The translations under genes were made by a program, and so were the position numbers. From assembly GCA_023393125.1 (NCBI GenBank), contig JAEWMQ010000073.1:17398-81397 (forward strand): a DNA stretch of 64,000 nt, written 5' to 3'. This document shows, in pieces, positions 17,783 through 26,645 of this stretch; positions within the stretch are counted from its first letter, which is position 1; each line of letters opens with the position of its first letter. The DNA comes from Bacillota bacterium. GTDB taxonomy: Bacteria > Bacillota > Clostridia > Lachnospirales > Cellulosilyticaceae. A model generated the notes under the pieces. The model was not told the origin of the DNA, made no database searches, and was given only the letters and a program-made list of their open reading frames with translations.

Positions 17783-18625
17783 CTATATATTTCTAAGATC
17801 CTCTATATGCATTGGTTTATTATAATAATACCCTTGTACATATAATGAAGGATAGTTTATTTCTTTTACTCTTAAATCTTGATTAGGCTCTTCAATACCT
17901 TCTAATACTACTGCTTTATTTATAAATTCTGCTATTTTAGATATAAATAATATAATTTCTTTTTTTATAATATCTTTATCAATGCCATCAATAAAATGCT
18001 TATCTATTTTTATAGTGTCAAAATCTAACTTATGAAGTATATCTAAATTTGAATATTCTACCCCAAAGTCATCTATTGCAATTTTAAATCCTACATTTTT
18101 TAAGTGTGATATATTTTTTGTTATCTTCTCTACATCATTTATTTTGACTCTTTCTATAATCTCTAGACAAATTGCACCCTGTTTTAAATTTGACTCAGAC
18201 CATATTTCACTAACCTTTTTGATAAAGTAATCGTTCTCAAGTTCTTTTAAAGATACATTAAGTGAAATGTAAAAATCTTTTCTATTTACACATCTAAAAT
18301 TTTTAATCTCCTCATAGTCCTTTATTACTTTTTGAATAACCCATATAGATACTTCCAATAGCATATTGTTTTTTTCTATTCTAGGTATAAATTTATGGGG
18401 AGGAATAATTTCTTTATTTTTACCTCTTAACCTTAATAAAGCTTCAAAGCCAACTACCTCCATAGTTCTAGGGTTATAAATAGGTTGATATTTTAAGAAA
18501 TATTGTTCATTTTTTATTCTACCTTTTATCTTAAATTTTGTTATAACCATTCTTATATTTTTTATAGTCAAACAAAAGATTATTAGACAACATACCAAAA
18601 TGATTAATGTCATCATTGCTAACAC
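17783..18625 (-). CDS. Membrane-anchored EAL-domain c-di-GMP phosphodiesterase
   Basis: 280 residues. One N-terminal TM helix (about 3-22), then an EAL domain. All signature residues look present: FEALLRL, the Asn in SLNVSL, LEIIER, the metal-binding AIDDFG, the catalytic Lys in TIKIDK, LEGIEE and VQGYYYNKP. It should hydrolyse c-di-GMP. The start is a GTG, 10 bases after AAGGAGG. It sits just upstream of the dual-sensor GGDEF gene in the same direction, so they are likely co-transcribed. Confidence 0.9.
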   Translation of the reverse strand: MLAMMTLIILVCCLIIFCLTIKNIRMVITKFKIKGRIKNEQYFLKYQPIYNPRTMEVVGFEALLRLRGKNKEIIPPHKFIPRIEKNNMLLEVSIWVIQKVIKDYEEIKNFRCVNRKDFYISLNVSLKELENDYFIKKVSEIWSESNLKQGAICLEIIERVKINDVEKITKNISHLKNVGFKIAIDDFGVEYSNLDILHKLDFDTIKIDKHFIDGIDKDIIKKEIILFISKIAEFINKAVVLEGIEEPNQDLRVKEINYPSLYVQGYYYNKPMHIEDLRNI

Positions 18626-18838
18626 TAATAAAATGCCTCCTTATATACATGTAAATAAAATAACTTTGAAATTATAACATTTTTTTAGATATACTTCTAT
18701 AGTTTTTATAATCTTGATCTAATGGCTATTATTTGAGATTTCTTATTATTTCTACATCATTTAACCAATACATTTAGTCATTTTTAATCCTATTGATTAT
18801 ATATTTTATTTAGTAATCAATCACTCTATAAAACATAA

Positions 18839-18861
18839 AAATAGAGGGGATTTCTCCCCTC
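18839..18861 (-). terminator. Rho-independent terminator of the purine permease gene
   Basis: Minus-strand GAGGGGA / TCCCCTC stem with a four-base loop, then TATTTTT. It lies 39 bases past the permease stop. Confidence 0.75.
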
Positions 18862-18899
18862 CTAGTGACTCTTATTATATAAGAATTATATTTTTAATC

Positions 18900-20279
18900 T
18901 TATAGCACTTCTTTTGCCTGTACATCTATCTCACTTATCTCTTCATCATGTGGTAAGACAAGATTTAAAAATGATGCTACTAAAAAGGCTACTACAATAC
19001 CACTTTGTCCAAATAATAACTGAATCCAGCTTGGTAAATACATAAGTGCTTCAGGTACATTGCCAAGGCCTAAACCAAGTCCAAGTGATGCTGCAACAAT
19101 CATGCCGTTACGTCCCGACATATTTTCTTTAAAAATAAGCTGCATACCACTTACTGCAATGGATGCAAACATAATAACAGTTGCACCACCAAGCACAGAT
19201 TGTGGCATAGCTGCAACAAGAGCACTTAGTTTTGGAAAGAACCCAACAATCATTAAAAACACTGCCCCTGTCATAATGGTATAACGATTAACCACTTTAG
19301 TCATGGCTACAAGTCCTGCATTTTGACTAAATGATGTATTAGGAAGTACCCCAAAACAAGCAGCAATACCACTACCAAAACCATCAGCAATAACAGCACC
19401 TGAAAATTCTTTATCTGTTGGTTCACGGTCCATACCACCCATTGTAATTCCTGAAATATTACCTACAGTTTCTACTGCAGTAGCTATGTACATAACACAC
19501 ATTGGTATGATTACATCTAATTTGAATTCAAGAGGAAACATAAAAGGCTTCGGTATACTAACCCAGCTGGCACTTGCTACACCACTAAAATCTATTTTCC
19601 CCATAAACAGGGCAACAATATATCCTACAACGATTCCTACTAAGATATACGCATTGTTCAAGAACCCCTTTGTAAATTGTTTAAGCACAATGACAATAAT
19701 CATGACTAAAAAGCCTAAAAATAAGTTGCTAGGTGAAGCAAAATCCTCTGCACCTACACCACCTGCCAAGAAACTTATGCCGGTTGGGATAAGGGAAATC
19801 CCAATAGAAAGGACAACCACACCTGTTACAACAGATGGGAATAACCTTCTAAGAGGTTTTATAAAAAAACCTAGTATCATTTCAAACAATGCACCTACTA
19901 AAGATGCCCCTAAAACAGCACCATATCCATAGGTACTTGCTGCAACTTTAACAGTAGGCAAAAATCCTGAACTTGTTCCCATAACCACTGGTAACTTAGC
20001 CCCCATACCCCCTATAGGATATAACTGAATAAGTGTAACTAATCCTGCAATAAACATAGCATTTTGCATTAATATAGCCTTTTGCTCTGGTGCAATCCCC
20101 AAGAGACCACATACAATAATAAGTGGTGACACATTACCCACAAACATTGCTAAAACATGCTGAACACCAAGTGGAATAGCTGTTTTTAATGGTACACGAC
20201 CGTCTAGCTCATAAAGACTGCCTTCTTTTTTACTTTGTTTTCCTGATTCTCGTCCGTTATTTACTTGCCAATCTTTCAT
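18900..20279 (-). CDS. NCS2-family nucleobase permease (xanthine/uracil type)
   Basis: 459 residues, about 14 hydrophobic helices. The family features are there: GVQHVLAMFVGN at the start, the PVVMGTSSGFLP helix, the conserved TAVETVGNI / FGSGIAACFGVLPNTSFSQNAG block (the substrate and proton site of NCS2 transporters), and GGATVIMFASIAVSG. Imports a nucleobase with protons. A guanine-class purine riboswitch lies about 100-170 bases upstream, pointing to guanine, hypoxanthine or xanthine rather than uracil. GGAGGAG ribosome site, unusually close to the ATG. Confidence 0.92.
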   Translation of the reverse strand: MKDWQVNNGRESGKQSKKEGSLYELDGRVPLKTAIPLGVQHVLAMFVGNVSPLIIVCGLLGIAPEQKAILMQNAMFIAGLVTLIQLYPIGGMGAKLPVVMGTSSGFLPTVKVAASTYGYGAVLGASLVGALFEMILGFFIKPLRRLFPSVVTGVVVLSIGISLIPTGISFLAGGVGAEDFASPSNLFLGFLVMIIVIVLKQFTKGFLNNAYILVGIVVGYIVALFMGKIDFSGVASASWVSIPKPFMFPLEFKLDVIIPMCVMYIATAVETVGNISGITMGGMDREPTDKEFSGAVIADGFGSGIAACFGVLPNTSFSQNAGLVAMTKVVNRYTIMTGAVFLMIVGFFPKLSALVAAMPQSVLGGATVIMFASIAVSGMQLIFKENMSGRNGMIVAASLGLGLGLGNVPEALMYLPSWIQLLFGQSGIVVAFLVASFLNLVLPHDEEISEIDVQAKEVL

Positions 20280-20376
20280 TACTCCTCCATATTAACTTTC
20301 TCATATCATTAAACAGTATAAGATTTTAAAGTGCTATGGCATCCTTAATCCTTTCATCCAAATTAAAGATACACTT

Positions 20377-20449
20377 AACTTTATAGTCTAGTCTTTTACG
20401 GTGACTAGGTAGAAACATTTGAACCCTATTTTCAAATTTATACAAAGTT
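20377..20449 (-). promoter_or_regulatory. Purine (guanine-class) riboswitch aptamer
   Basis: Read on the minus strand: P1 AACTTTGTAT with ATAAAGTT, P2 TTTGAA / TTCAAA closing a GG-containing loop, then the invariant GTTTCTACC junction, P3 TAGTC / GACTA with loop ACCGTAAAA, and J3/1 GACTAT. The CC of loop 3 can kiss the GG of loop 2. The specificity position in GACTAT is C, as in guanine/hypoxanthine switches; adenine switches have U. It precedes the NCS2 permease by about 100 bases. I did not find a clear expression-platform terminator. Confidence 0.88.
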
Positions 20450-20652
20450 TAATATATGAAAGATTTTTTATTTTAACCATCATATATAATATCATATATT
20501 ATATATATTTGTAAGTTTTTATCTAAATTTGTATTATTATACTTAAAATAAAAGCAAACAATATATTTCATACTGACTTTTATTTTCTTATGTATAATAA
20601 AAATAGACGAGAGGAATCAAACCCCTTTCACCTGTTTTTTGTTTGGCATATC

Positions 20653-20692
20653 AAAAACTCCTCAACTCTAGATTGTCTCTACATTTGAGGAG
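20653..20692 (-). terminator. Rho-independent terminator of the pentapeptide operon
   Basis: Minus-strand CTCCTCAA / TTGAGGAG stem followed by TTTTTG, 30 bases after the stop of the 157-residue hypothetical gene. Confidence 0.75.
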
Positions 20693-20721
20693 CTATACAC
20701 CTTACTTTATTCAGTCAATGT

Positions 20722-21195
20722 CTATGCATTTACTTTATCACAAACCAGTTTATTTAATTGAGCCATACATTTAATAGCTTCTTGATTGCCCTCATCACGA
20801 TATTTCTTTTCTGTACTATAGCATTCAAATCCACTACACATATTAATTAATGCTTGAATTTCTTGCCACTGGGCCGTATACTTTTCTTCTTTATTGCTTG
20901 TACCTACTTCTGTTTCCCAGCGTTTTAGTGTTTTATAAATATATTCATTACATACATAAAGCTCAAGTACTTTATCTTTTGTTAATCGCTCTTCAGCTTC
21001 TTCATCTAACAGCGCATTCATTAATGCTGTTAATTCTAATAAAATGCCATTTCCTTCTAACTCTATGAGATAAGCGTCTTCCACATAGCGCTCATTTTCT
21101 TTAATCATATGACCACATACACTAATAGACTTTCCATCTCGATTTCTTTTATTAGCCTTGCAAAAAATCTGTATTGTATTCATTGTCTTATCCAC
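20722..21195 (-). CDS. Hypothetical protein, second gene of the pentapeptide operon
   Basis: 157 residues, not recognised. It is soluble, mostly helical by composition and fairly rich in Cys (about six) and Glu. The N-terminal part (IQIFCKANKRNRDGK) looks like the start of a small beta domain. It begins two bases after the stop of the pentapeptide-repeat gene, so they are co-translated, and is followed by a terminator. Two in-frame ATGs (21195 and 21183) could start it; I give the longer form. No function offered. Confidence 0.7.
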   Translation of the reverse strand: MDKTMNTIQIFCKANKRNRDGKSISVCGHMIKENERYVEDAYLIELEGNGILLELTALMNALLDEEAEERLTKDKVLELYVCNEYIYKTLKRWETEVGTSNKEEKYTAQWQEIQALINMCSGFECYSTEKKYRDEGNQEAIKCMAQLNKLVCDKVNA

Positions 21196-21197
21196 TA

Positions 21198-21863
21198 TTA
21201 TTCTGCTTCCACTTCATTTACTTGTTTAATAGCTTTAATGGCTTCAATAATTGTCGTTAATGTACAAAAATCTTTTTCTATGCCATTCTTCATCATTTTT
21301 AAGCCTTTAATTAATGTTTGTTCATCAAATTCTTCTAATAAGCGCATGATACTAATAGGACTAACTTGACCTTCTTTTGTATCTAATACTCTTGCATATT
21401 TTACAAATTCATTTTTCATAGCTGTTTCAGCTGCTTTTTCAAGTTCTTTGCTTATATCAAGGGTTGGCATTTCATCAAATACTTTTACATCTTGACCAGA
21501 TAATTCTAAATTAACTGCTCTGCTAAGGTCTGTTGCTACAAAAATTACATTTTTAAAGGTTGCACCTTCAAAGTTAACACCTTCTAGATTTACTGAATCA
21601 AAAAGTGTATTTTCAAATGTTACTTGTTTGAAGCTACTGTTTTTAAAATTAACTGCTACAAGCTCTGCTGCATCAAATGTACATCCTGTAAATTTACAAG
21701 CCTTAAACTGTGCCCCTCTAAAACTTGTATAATCAAAATGAGAACCTGAAAAATCACAATTAAAGCAATTGCTTCTTCTTAAATCTTTTGATGTGAAATC
21801 CATATTTACTTTTTCTTTATGACTATAGTTCATTTGATTATTCATTCTTTTGCTCGTTATCAT
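21198..21863 (-). CDS. Pentapeptide-repeat protein
   Basis: 221 residues. Residues about 22-115 hold around 17 pentapeptide units of the A(D/N)LXX type (such as SNCFN, CDFSG, SHFDY, TSFRG, AQFKA), which fold into a right-handed square beta-helix. The C-terminal 100 residues are helical and unrelated. Some family members shield topoisomerase (Qnr-like); nothing here shows that role. GGGAG ribosome site before the ATG at 21863. Confidence 0.88.
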   Translation of the reverse strand: MITSKRMNNQMNYSHKEKVNMDFTSKDLRRSNCFNCDFSGSHFDYTSFRGAQFKACKFTGCTFDAAELVAVNFKNSSFKQVTFENTLFDSVNLEGVNFEGATFKNVIFVATDLSRAVNLELSGQDVKVFDEMPTLDISKELEKAAETAMKNEFVKYARVLDTKEGQVSPISIMRLLEEFDEQTLIKGLKMMKNGIEKDFCTLTTIIEAIKAIKQVNEVEAE

Positions 21864-21925
21864 TTTTTCTCCCTACTAAAATAACTTGTATTTTAGTTTT
21901 CTCTTGTATTATTTTAAAATTCTTG

Positions 21926-21962
21926 TAAAAAAACCTCTTATATCAAAAGATATAAGAGGTTT
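21926..21962 (-). terminator. Rho-independent terminator downstream of the YitT-family gene
   Basis: Perfect stem AAACCTCTTATATC / GATATAAGAGGTTT with a four-base loop and a T7 run on the minus strand. It is about 270 bases beyond the YitT-family stop and just before the pentapeptide gene. Confidence 0.8.
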
Positions 21963-22155
21963 CCACTGGTTTCTTTTTAATAATCTATTGTACCATACTT
22001 ATAAATTAATGGCAATTTTTATTTATTTCTACTCTCACAGTTTATCATTTCAATGTTTTATATTTTACAACCTACACAAACTTCTAGTACATTTTCAGAT
22101 TATACTAAAACTGTGATAAGTACTTATTTAATAACAAATATACCGGAGGAATAAA

Positions 22156-22224
22156 ATGAACATTACCTACTGTTACTATCATCACATACAGTATGGGCAA
22201 AATAGATGTATGGCTATTACATAA
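22156..22224 (+). CDS. Possible 22-residue peptide
   Basis: A short ORF (begins MNITYCYYHHIQYG, ends CMAIT) starts 6 bases after CGGAGGA, a very good ribosome binding site in a region otherwise without plus-strand genes. It is rich in Tyr, His and Cys. No clear promoter. It could be chance; recorded because the start region is unusually good. Confidence 0.25.
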   Translation: MNITYCYYHHIQYGQNRCMAIT

Positions 22225-22232
22225 AATTTTGG

Positions 22233-23081
22233 CTACCTATATTCTTTATGTAAGGTAAATCCACGACCACGAACTTCATTGACCTTATTAATAATCATAA
22301 AAGCATTTGCATCTATCTCCATAGTTAAATCATTGATTCTAGATAGCTCTCTATTGGATACAATCGTAAGTACGGCATAGGACTTCTTCCTTGTATGGCC
22401 TCCTTCACTATATAGCAAAGTTGTCCCTCTATCCAGCCTTGTACGAATCATCTCATTAATTGCCTCACTCTTCTCACTTATAATCTTAACTTGCATCTGA
22501 TTTTTTCCAATCATTAATACCTTATCTAATACCATCGTATAAAGTAGTACTAAGAGGATCCCATACAATATCATTTCCTTGCTTGAAAAAAGCATCTGTG
22601 TTAGTAAAATAAGGCAATCTAGTGCAGACATCGTCACAGAAACTGATAACTTTAATTTCTTGTTTAAAATTAATGGTGGAATATCCATCCCACCTGTTGA
22701 AGCTCCTGCACGAATGACCATCCCAATACCTGCTCCAATTAGTAAGCCTGCAAATAAAGTTGCCAACATTGTATCATTGGTCATTCTGCCACCACCAAAC
22801 ACCTTCTCAAAGATGCTCAATATAAAAGGATAGTAAAAAGTACTTATAATAGTCGTTAGAGCAAAAGACTTCCCTAATACAATCCCTCCTAAAACAAACA
22901 TTACTATATTAAATACTCCTACGAAAATAGAAACTGGTATTCCTAGCTGATGCTGAAAAACAAGAGCAAGCCCTGTCGTTCCCCCAGTTATAAGATTATT
23001 AGGCAAAATAAATAATGCTACAGCTAAGGCATAAAGTGTATTTCCCAGTAAGATAATGGATATCTTTTTTATATTCATCAC
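22233..23081 (-). CDS. YitT-family membrane protein
   Basis: 282 residues. The first 195 are six hydrophobic helices with the family pattern NLITGGTTGLALV and RAGASTGGMDIPPLIL. The C-terminal 80 form the soluble DUF2179 domain, which includes DRGTTLLYSEGGHTRKKS and the conserved ending DANAFMIINKVNEVRGRGF. Function of the family is unknown; inner membrane. Single gene with a terminator. Confidence 0.9.
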   Translation of the reverse strand: MMNIKKISIILLGNTLYALAVALFILPNNLITGGTTGLALVFQHQLGIPVSIFVGVFNIVMFVLGGIVLGKSFALTTIISTFYYPFILSIFEKVFGGGRMTNDTMLATLFAGLLIGAGIGMVIRAGASTGGMDIPPLILNKKLKLSVSVTMSALDCLILLTQMLFSSKEMILYGILLVLLYTMVLDKVLMIGKNQMQVKIISEKSEAINEMIRTRLDRGTTLLYSEGGHTRKKSYAVLTIVSNRELSRINDLTMEIDANAFMIINKVNEVRGRGFTLHKEYR

Positions 23082-23275
23082 TTTTTGTCTCCTTTCTTTA
23101 TCTCTGTCTCCTTGTTAGCTTTATCAATTATACACTAAATTTTCTCTATTTACATTAATAACTCATATAATGGAGTCTCTCTAGATGGTAATACACTCTT
23201 AAACTAAGAAAAGAAACTGTATGCATACATCTCATATGTATTTAACCTCAATTCCATACCTTTATGATATGAAAT

Positions 23276-23317
23276 AAAAATAGCACATAACCTTTGATAT
23301 GATAAGGCTATGCGCTA
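23276..23317 (-). terminator. Probable terminator of the lipoprotein gene
   Basis: Imperfect stem TAGCGCATAGCCTT / AAGGTTATGTGCTA then TTTTTA on the minus strand, about 220 bases past the lipoprotein stop. The remaining non-coding bases between 23082 and 23536 show nothing else. Confidence 0.55.
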
Positions 23318-23536
23318 CAGCTATATTTGGATAAAATATACATTATCTCTTTCATCCCTACCTATATTATTTTATTAATATTAAATCATTAATGCTTAAT
23401 ATTTATTTTTTGCTTAAATCTATACCATTTTACTAAAATATCTATCTGCCACTGTTTTAAATTCTTACTCATCAAAAGACCACACCTTTTTATTTTAAAG
23501 TATCGTCATGTGATTTACATTTTAAACATCGTAACT

Positions 23537-24085
23537 TTACTTCTTTTCAGTAACTACAACATAACTTGCCTCACCATGAAAACCATTGGTCTCCAAATTT
23601 TCCTTATCCCATGTTGCAATGATTTCATATACTCTATCTGGTTTAAACTTTATTATAAATGTATCTTCATAAGTAGTAGATGAGAGAACTGTAGTTTCTG
23701 TACTTCCTATCTGTGATATATCCCACTCATTTACTATGATTTTATCAGGCTCTACAACACACGAAAACGTGTATAATGCAAGCCCTGCTTCGTTAGAATG
23801 AAGTAGTTTCAGCTTTTCTTCTTTGTTCTGGGCCGTTTCTAATGGATGTGAACCACAGGCAATCATACTCACCGTCTCTTTTCCATTTAGATAATTCCAG
23901 GTATAATTTCCGGGCTGCACCTCAAACTCATTTAGCGTACTGGACAAAGGATCTGATAACTTGATTGCAGGTGCAGAAGTCAACAAAACATTCTCCTTTG
24001 TCTTTACATTAACTGATGCTGAGCTACAACCAGCTAGTATAAACAAACTTAATCCCATTATAAAAACTATCAATCTTTTTATCAT
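23537..24085 (-). CDS. Lipoprotein of unknown function
   Basis: 182 residues. Typical lipoprotein signal: MIKRLIVFIMGLSLF, then the lipobox LAGC with Cys at residue 19. The mature part is beta-rich, with an NYTWNYLNGKE segment and a C-terminal YVVVTEKK strand. Probably anchored outside the cell membrane. Not recognised further. Confidence 0.75.
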   Translation of the reverse strand: MIKRLIVFIMGLSLFILAGCSSASVNVKTKENVLLTSAPAIKLSDPLSSTLNEFEVQPGNYTWNYLNGKETVSMIACGSHPLETAQNKEEKLKLLHSNEAGLALYTFSCVVEPDKIIVNEWDISQIGSTETTVLSSTTYEDTFIIKFKPDRVYEIIATWDKENLETNGFHGEASYVVVTEKK

Positions 24086-24120
24086 ACTCCCCTCCTATTC
24101 TTATTGATATAGACGCTATA

Positions 24121-24363
24121 TCAATAGCTTTTGTTCCAAAAATGATAGCTTATATTGTTTTCAATCCCGTATCCTAATGCCCAGTCTTCCATGGGTGCTG
24201 GCAAACGTTCTTTATATCTACTATCATTCGTATAATATTGCAACTTATCTTCTTTTAGAGCTGCATATATGTATTGGTCTCCCAATATATAATAGCAATA
24301 GCCCGAACTTCCTCTTAAATAGGATTGCCCACCTAGAACAATTGTGTCCTCAAAAATAACTCT
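24121..24363 (-). pseudogene. C-terminal gene remnant (about 80 codons, no start)
   Basis: An open minus-strand frame without a usable start encodes a protein-like tail (includes LGGQSYLRGSSGYCYYILGD, then ERLPAPMEDWALGYG). It is interrupted upstream by a TAG. It looks like the end of a lost secreted or enzyme-like gene. Family not recognised. Confidence 0.4.
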
Positions 24364-24437
24364 CTACCTAAGAAAGAGCGTATCTGTACAATAATCTCTC
24401 CGATAAATTGGAATTTATCTTTTCTAATAAATTGTAA

Positions 24438-25157
24438 CTATCCACACATAGTTTCATACAATCCAGGTATTGCAGAAGTTGCTAAAATTTGCATTGCCGT
24501 TGCAACATCAATAATTGTATGTCCCACCATAAGCGGTAACGGGTTTCTTTTTTTATAATAATACCAACATAAAATTAGTGTTAAAGGTAAAAAAGACAGA
24601 AACCTATATATAACATACTTAATATCAAATAAAACAGGAATAAAACTATGTTGTAATGCAAAAAAAACTGCAGGAGTAATAATGGCTATGTATTTATTTT
24701 TTATTTGATTAACTCCGCATCCCAAATATAGACCTTCTTCTGCAAATGCAGTAGATATTGGTAATATAACGATATTAATTATAGCCAAGCCTAATGGTAT
24801 GGGGGCAATCATCATTGGTGCTGCATACGGTATTATTCCATAGCAAATATATCCTGCAAGATACATTCCTCCCATACCAATAAGTAAAATAATTATTGAC
24901 ATTGCTACTATTTCTCTAGGTTTAGTTTTCCCCTTCTGAAAATTAATAAGTTCCCAATAATTACTCTTTGCTTTTTTGGTTATGTACCACAAGAATAAAA
25001 TCGTTAAAACATTTACACAACTTGCGACAATTGACCACCAGTTACTAATCTCACTAATTTCTTTATTAGTTATTAATGCTCCAATTATAAAAACTATAAT
25101 AAATAATAGACATCGACTCGGCAACAAATAATATAAGCCTTTATTCTGCAACTTCAT
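24438..25157 (-). CDS. CPBP-family (CAAX/Abi-like) intramembrane protein
   Basis: 239 residues, six or more TM helices. Motif 1 is AEEGLYLG, where the usual EExxxR has lost its Arg; motif 2 is FFALQH; motif 3 is GHTIID. The Glu pair and the two His expected to bind the metal are kept, so it may still be a protease or a bacteriocin-immunity-like protein. Single gene, no partner evident. Confidence 0.82.
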   Translation of the reverse strand: MKLQNKGLYYLLPSRCLLFIIVFIIGALITNKEISEISNWWSIVASCVNVLTILFLWYITKKAKSNYWELINFQKGKTKPREIVAMSIIILLIGMGGMYLAGYICYGIIPYAAPMMIAPIPLGLAIINIVILPISTAFAEEGLYLGCGVNQIKNKYIAIITPAVFFALQHSFIPVLFDIKYVIYRFLSFLPLTLILCWYYYKKRNPLPLMVGHTIIDVATAMQILATSAIPGLYETMCG

Positions 25158-25403
25158 AAATCACCTCAGAAATTCAAATTTATGATTCTGTAAGCTATCT
25201 TATTCTTATTAACTAAACTGCTTATATAGTATATCACTTTTAGTGTGTTACATTTTGTAATTTTGTGCATATAAAAAAATAAGACCAGGCATTACTGCCT
25301 AGTTCATCTAAAACTATTCTTTGCTTATTAACCCTTTGATAAAATGTGTTTTAAACAACTTACTTAGTAGCACCTATTACTATGTGTTTACTCAGACTTT
25401 TTA

Positions 25404-25883
25404 TCATTCAACTACCTCTACATTGGAACTAAGCAACTTTTCCTTTGTTTTTAGAAACTTACGTTTGTCTTTTATGCCTATGTACTCCAAAGGACAAACA
25501 ACAGAAAAACCTAATTTACTTGCATCTAATGCTGATGAAGCAACGCAGCAGTTTCCATCAATGCCTATTATCTCTATTTTGGATATTCCTTTCTCTTTTA
25601 ACAACTCCAGCAGACTATCTTCAGCAAACACGCTGGCCTTACCTTTTTCTATCCAACAGTTTGATACAATAACTAGCTCTTTAACAAAATCAGATACATA
25701 TGTTTCCTTATTTCGTTTACCTTTGTTTTTCACATAAATCACTAATATGCCAGCTCTATTCGCACTTACAATTCTCTCATTTACTTTTTCAATAAGGAGG
25801 CTCGGATAATAATTATATCTACTGTTTTGTCCAATGTAGTCTTCCTGCATATCTATAACCATTAATGCTTTTTCATTTTCCAT
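25404..25883 (-). CDS. Isochorismatase-family cysteine hydrolase
   Basis: 159 residues. The catalytic triad of the family is visible: Asp in VIDMQEDY (about residue 11), Lys in EKGKASVF, and Cys in GNCCVASSA (preceded by the cis-peptide stretch GID). Could be a nicotinamidase-like or isochorismatase-like amidase; the substrate is not fixed by these motifs. Isolated gene next to pseudogenes. Confidence 0.85.
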   Translation of the reverse strand: MENEKALMVIDMQEDYIGQNSRYNYYPSLLIEKVNERIVSANRAGILVIYVKNKGKRNKETYVSDFVKELVIVSNCWIEKGKASVFAEDSLLELLKEKGISKIEIIGIDGNCCVASSALDASKLGFSVVCPLEYIGIKDKRKFLKTKEKLLSSNVEVVE

Positions 25884-25936
25884 AATCTTTTCCTCATATC
25901 GTTTCTGATTTGTAGACTGTATGTTACATCTTGAAC

Positions 25937-26260
25937 CTATTGTATCTGTATATCCTCCACAATTCTTTGATACACAGTATCAGTGCCACTAGATATGTCC
26001 TCAAAGGATGGCTGTACTTCCACATCGGGAACGACACTTTCAACGATATCACCATATTTCTTAGCCAAATTCGGTACATAGTCACTTGCAGTAGGGACTT
26101 GTAACATCAAACCCACCTCTGGAATGGCTGTTACCTTTACCTCCGTATAATTATGAATAGCACCTGCCGTCAGCTCACCATAAATGGTTACATCGCCAAA
26201 ATAATCAAGACAGTCTTCTAGTGCGTGAACAGCTGCTGATGCTGAATGACTAAAAGAGGA
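25937..26260 (-). pseudogene. Remnant of an S41 (C-terminal-processing-like) peptidase
   Basis: A 107-codon open tail without a start. It begins SSFSHSASAAVHALED, then VTIYGELTAGAIHNYTEVK and SVVPDVEVQPS, matching the catalytic-Ser helix and the late G-E-x-T-A-G and PDV segments of S41 peptidases. The N-terminal two thirds are missing and a TGA lies just upstream. Confidence 0.65.
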
Positions 26261-26338
26261 TCAATAAATAGATCTGTGCTATTTTTCTATTATACTAATA
26301 GCGTGCTTTCATGTTATGTACATAATCTGTTAAGAATT

Positions 26339-26515
26339 TCATTCTAAATCAAGTAAAGTTTCTTTAAAAATCAAACTCAGAGTTTCTACTGGTATTACTT
26401 GTTTTGTATGTATTTGTAACATTTCTTTTGGAGTTATCTTAAATTGCAAAAGTTGATTTCTATATTTATTTATTGCAGATGCTTCAATATTCAAATGGTC
26501 ATATATCATCTTCAT
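26339..26515 (-). CDS. Doubtful small ORF (58 codons)
   Basis: From an ATG at 26515. It reads as a plausible helical peptide (DHLNIEASAINKYRNQL) but has no clear ribosome site. It might be a remnant, or the third small frame after the VOC gene. Confidence 0.25.
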   Translation of the reverse strand: MKMIYDHLNIEASAINKYRNQLLQFKITPKEMLQIHTKQVIPVETLSLIFKETLLDLE

Positions 26516-26540
26516 TACAAATTTTAAAATAACTATTTTA

Positions 26541-26645
26541 CTAATTATCCTTCGTTTCTGCCTCAACTTTTACATCATCATAGCAAATACCACAATAGTC
26601 ATTTCCATTATATTCCCATGCGTAATCTAATGCGAAAAAGTTCAT
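26541..26645 (-). CDS. 34-residue protein coupled to the VOC gene
   Basis: The ATG overlaps the TGA of the upstream VOC gene as ATGA, a typical coupling arrangement. The product (begins MNFFALDYAWEYNGN, then DYCGICYDD, with an acidic/basic tail) has one CxxC. It could be a real small protein or the remnant of a longer one. Not recognised. Confidence 0.4.
   Translation of the reverse strand: MNFFALDYAWEYNGNDYCGICYDDVKVEAETKDN

Noticed and set aside
26515..26566. TTG-started extension of the 58-codon ORF
   Set aside because: No ribosome site, and it overlaps the better supported 34-residue frame.
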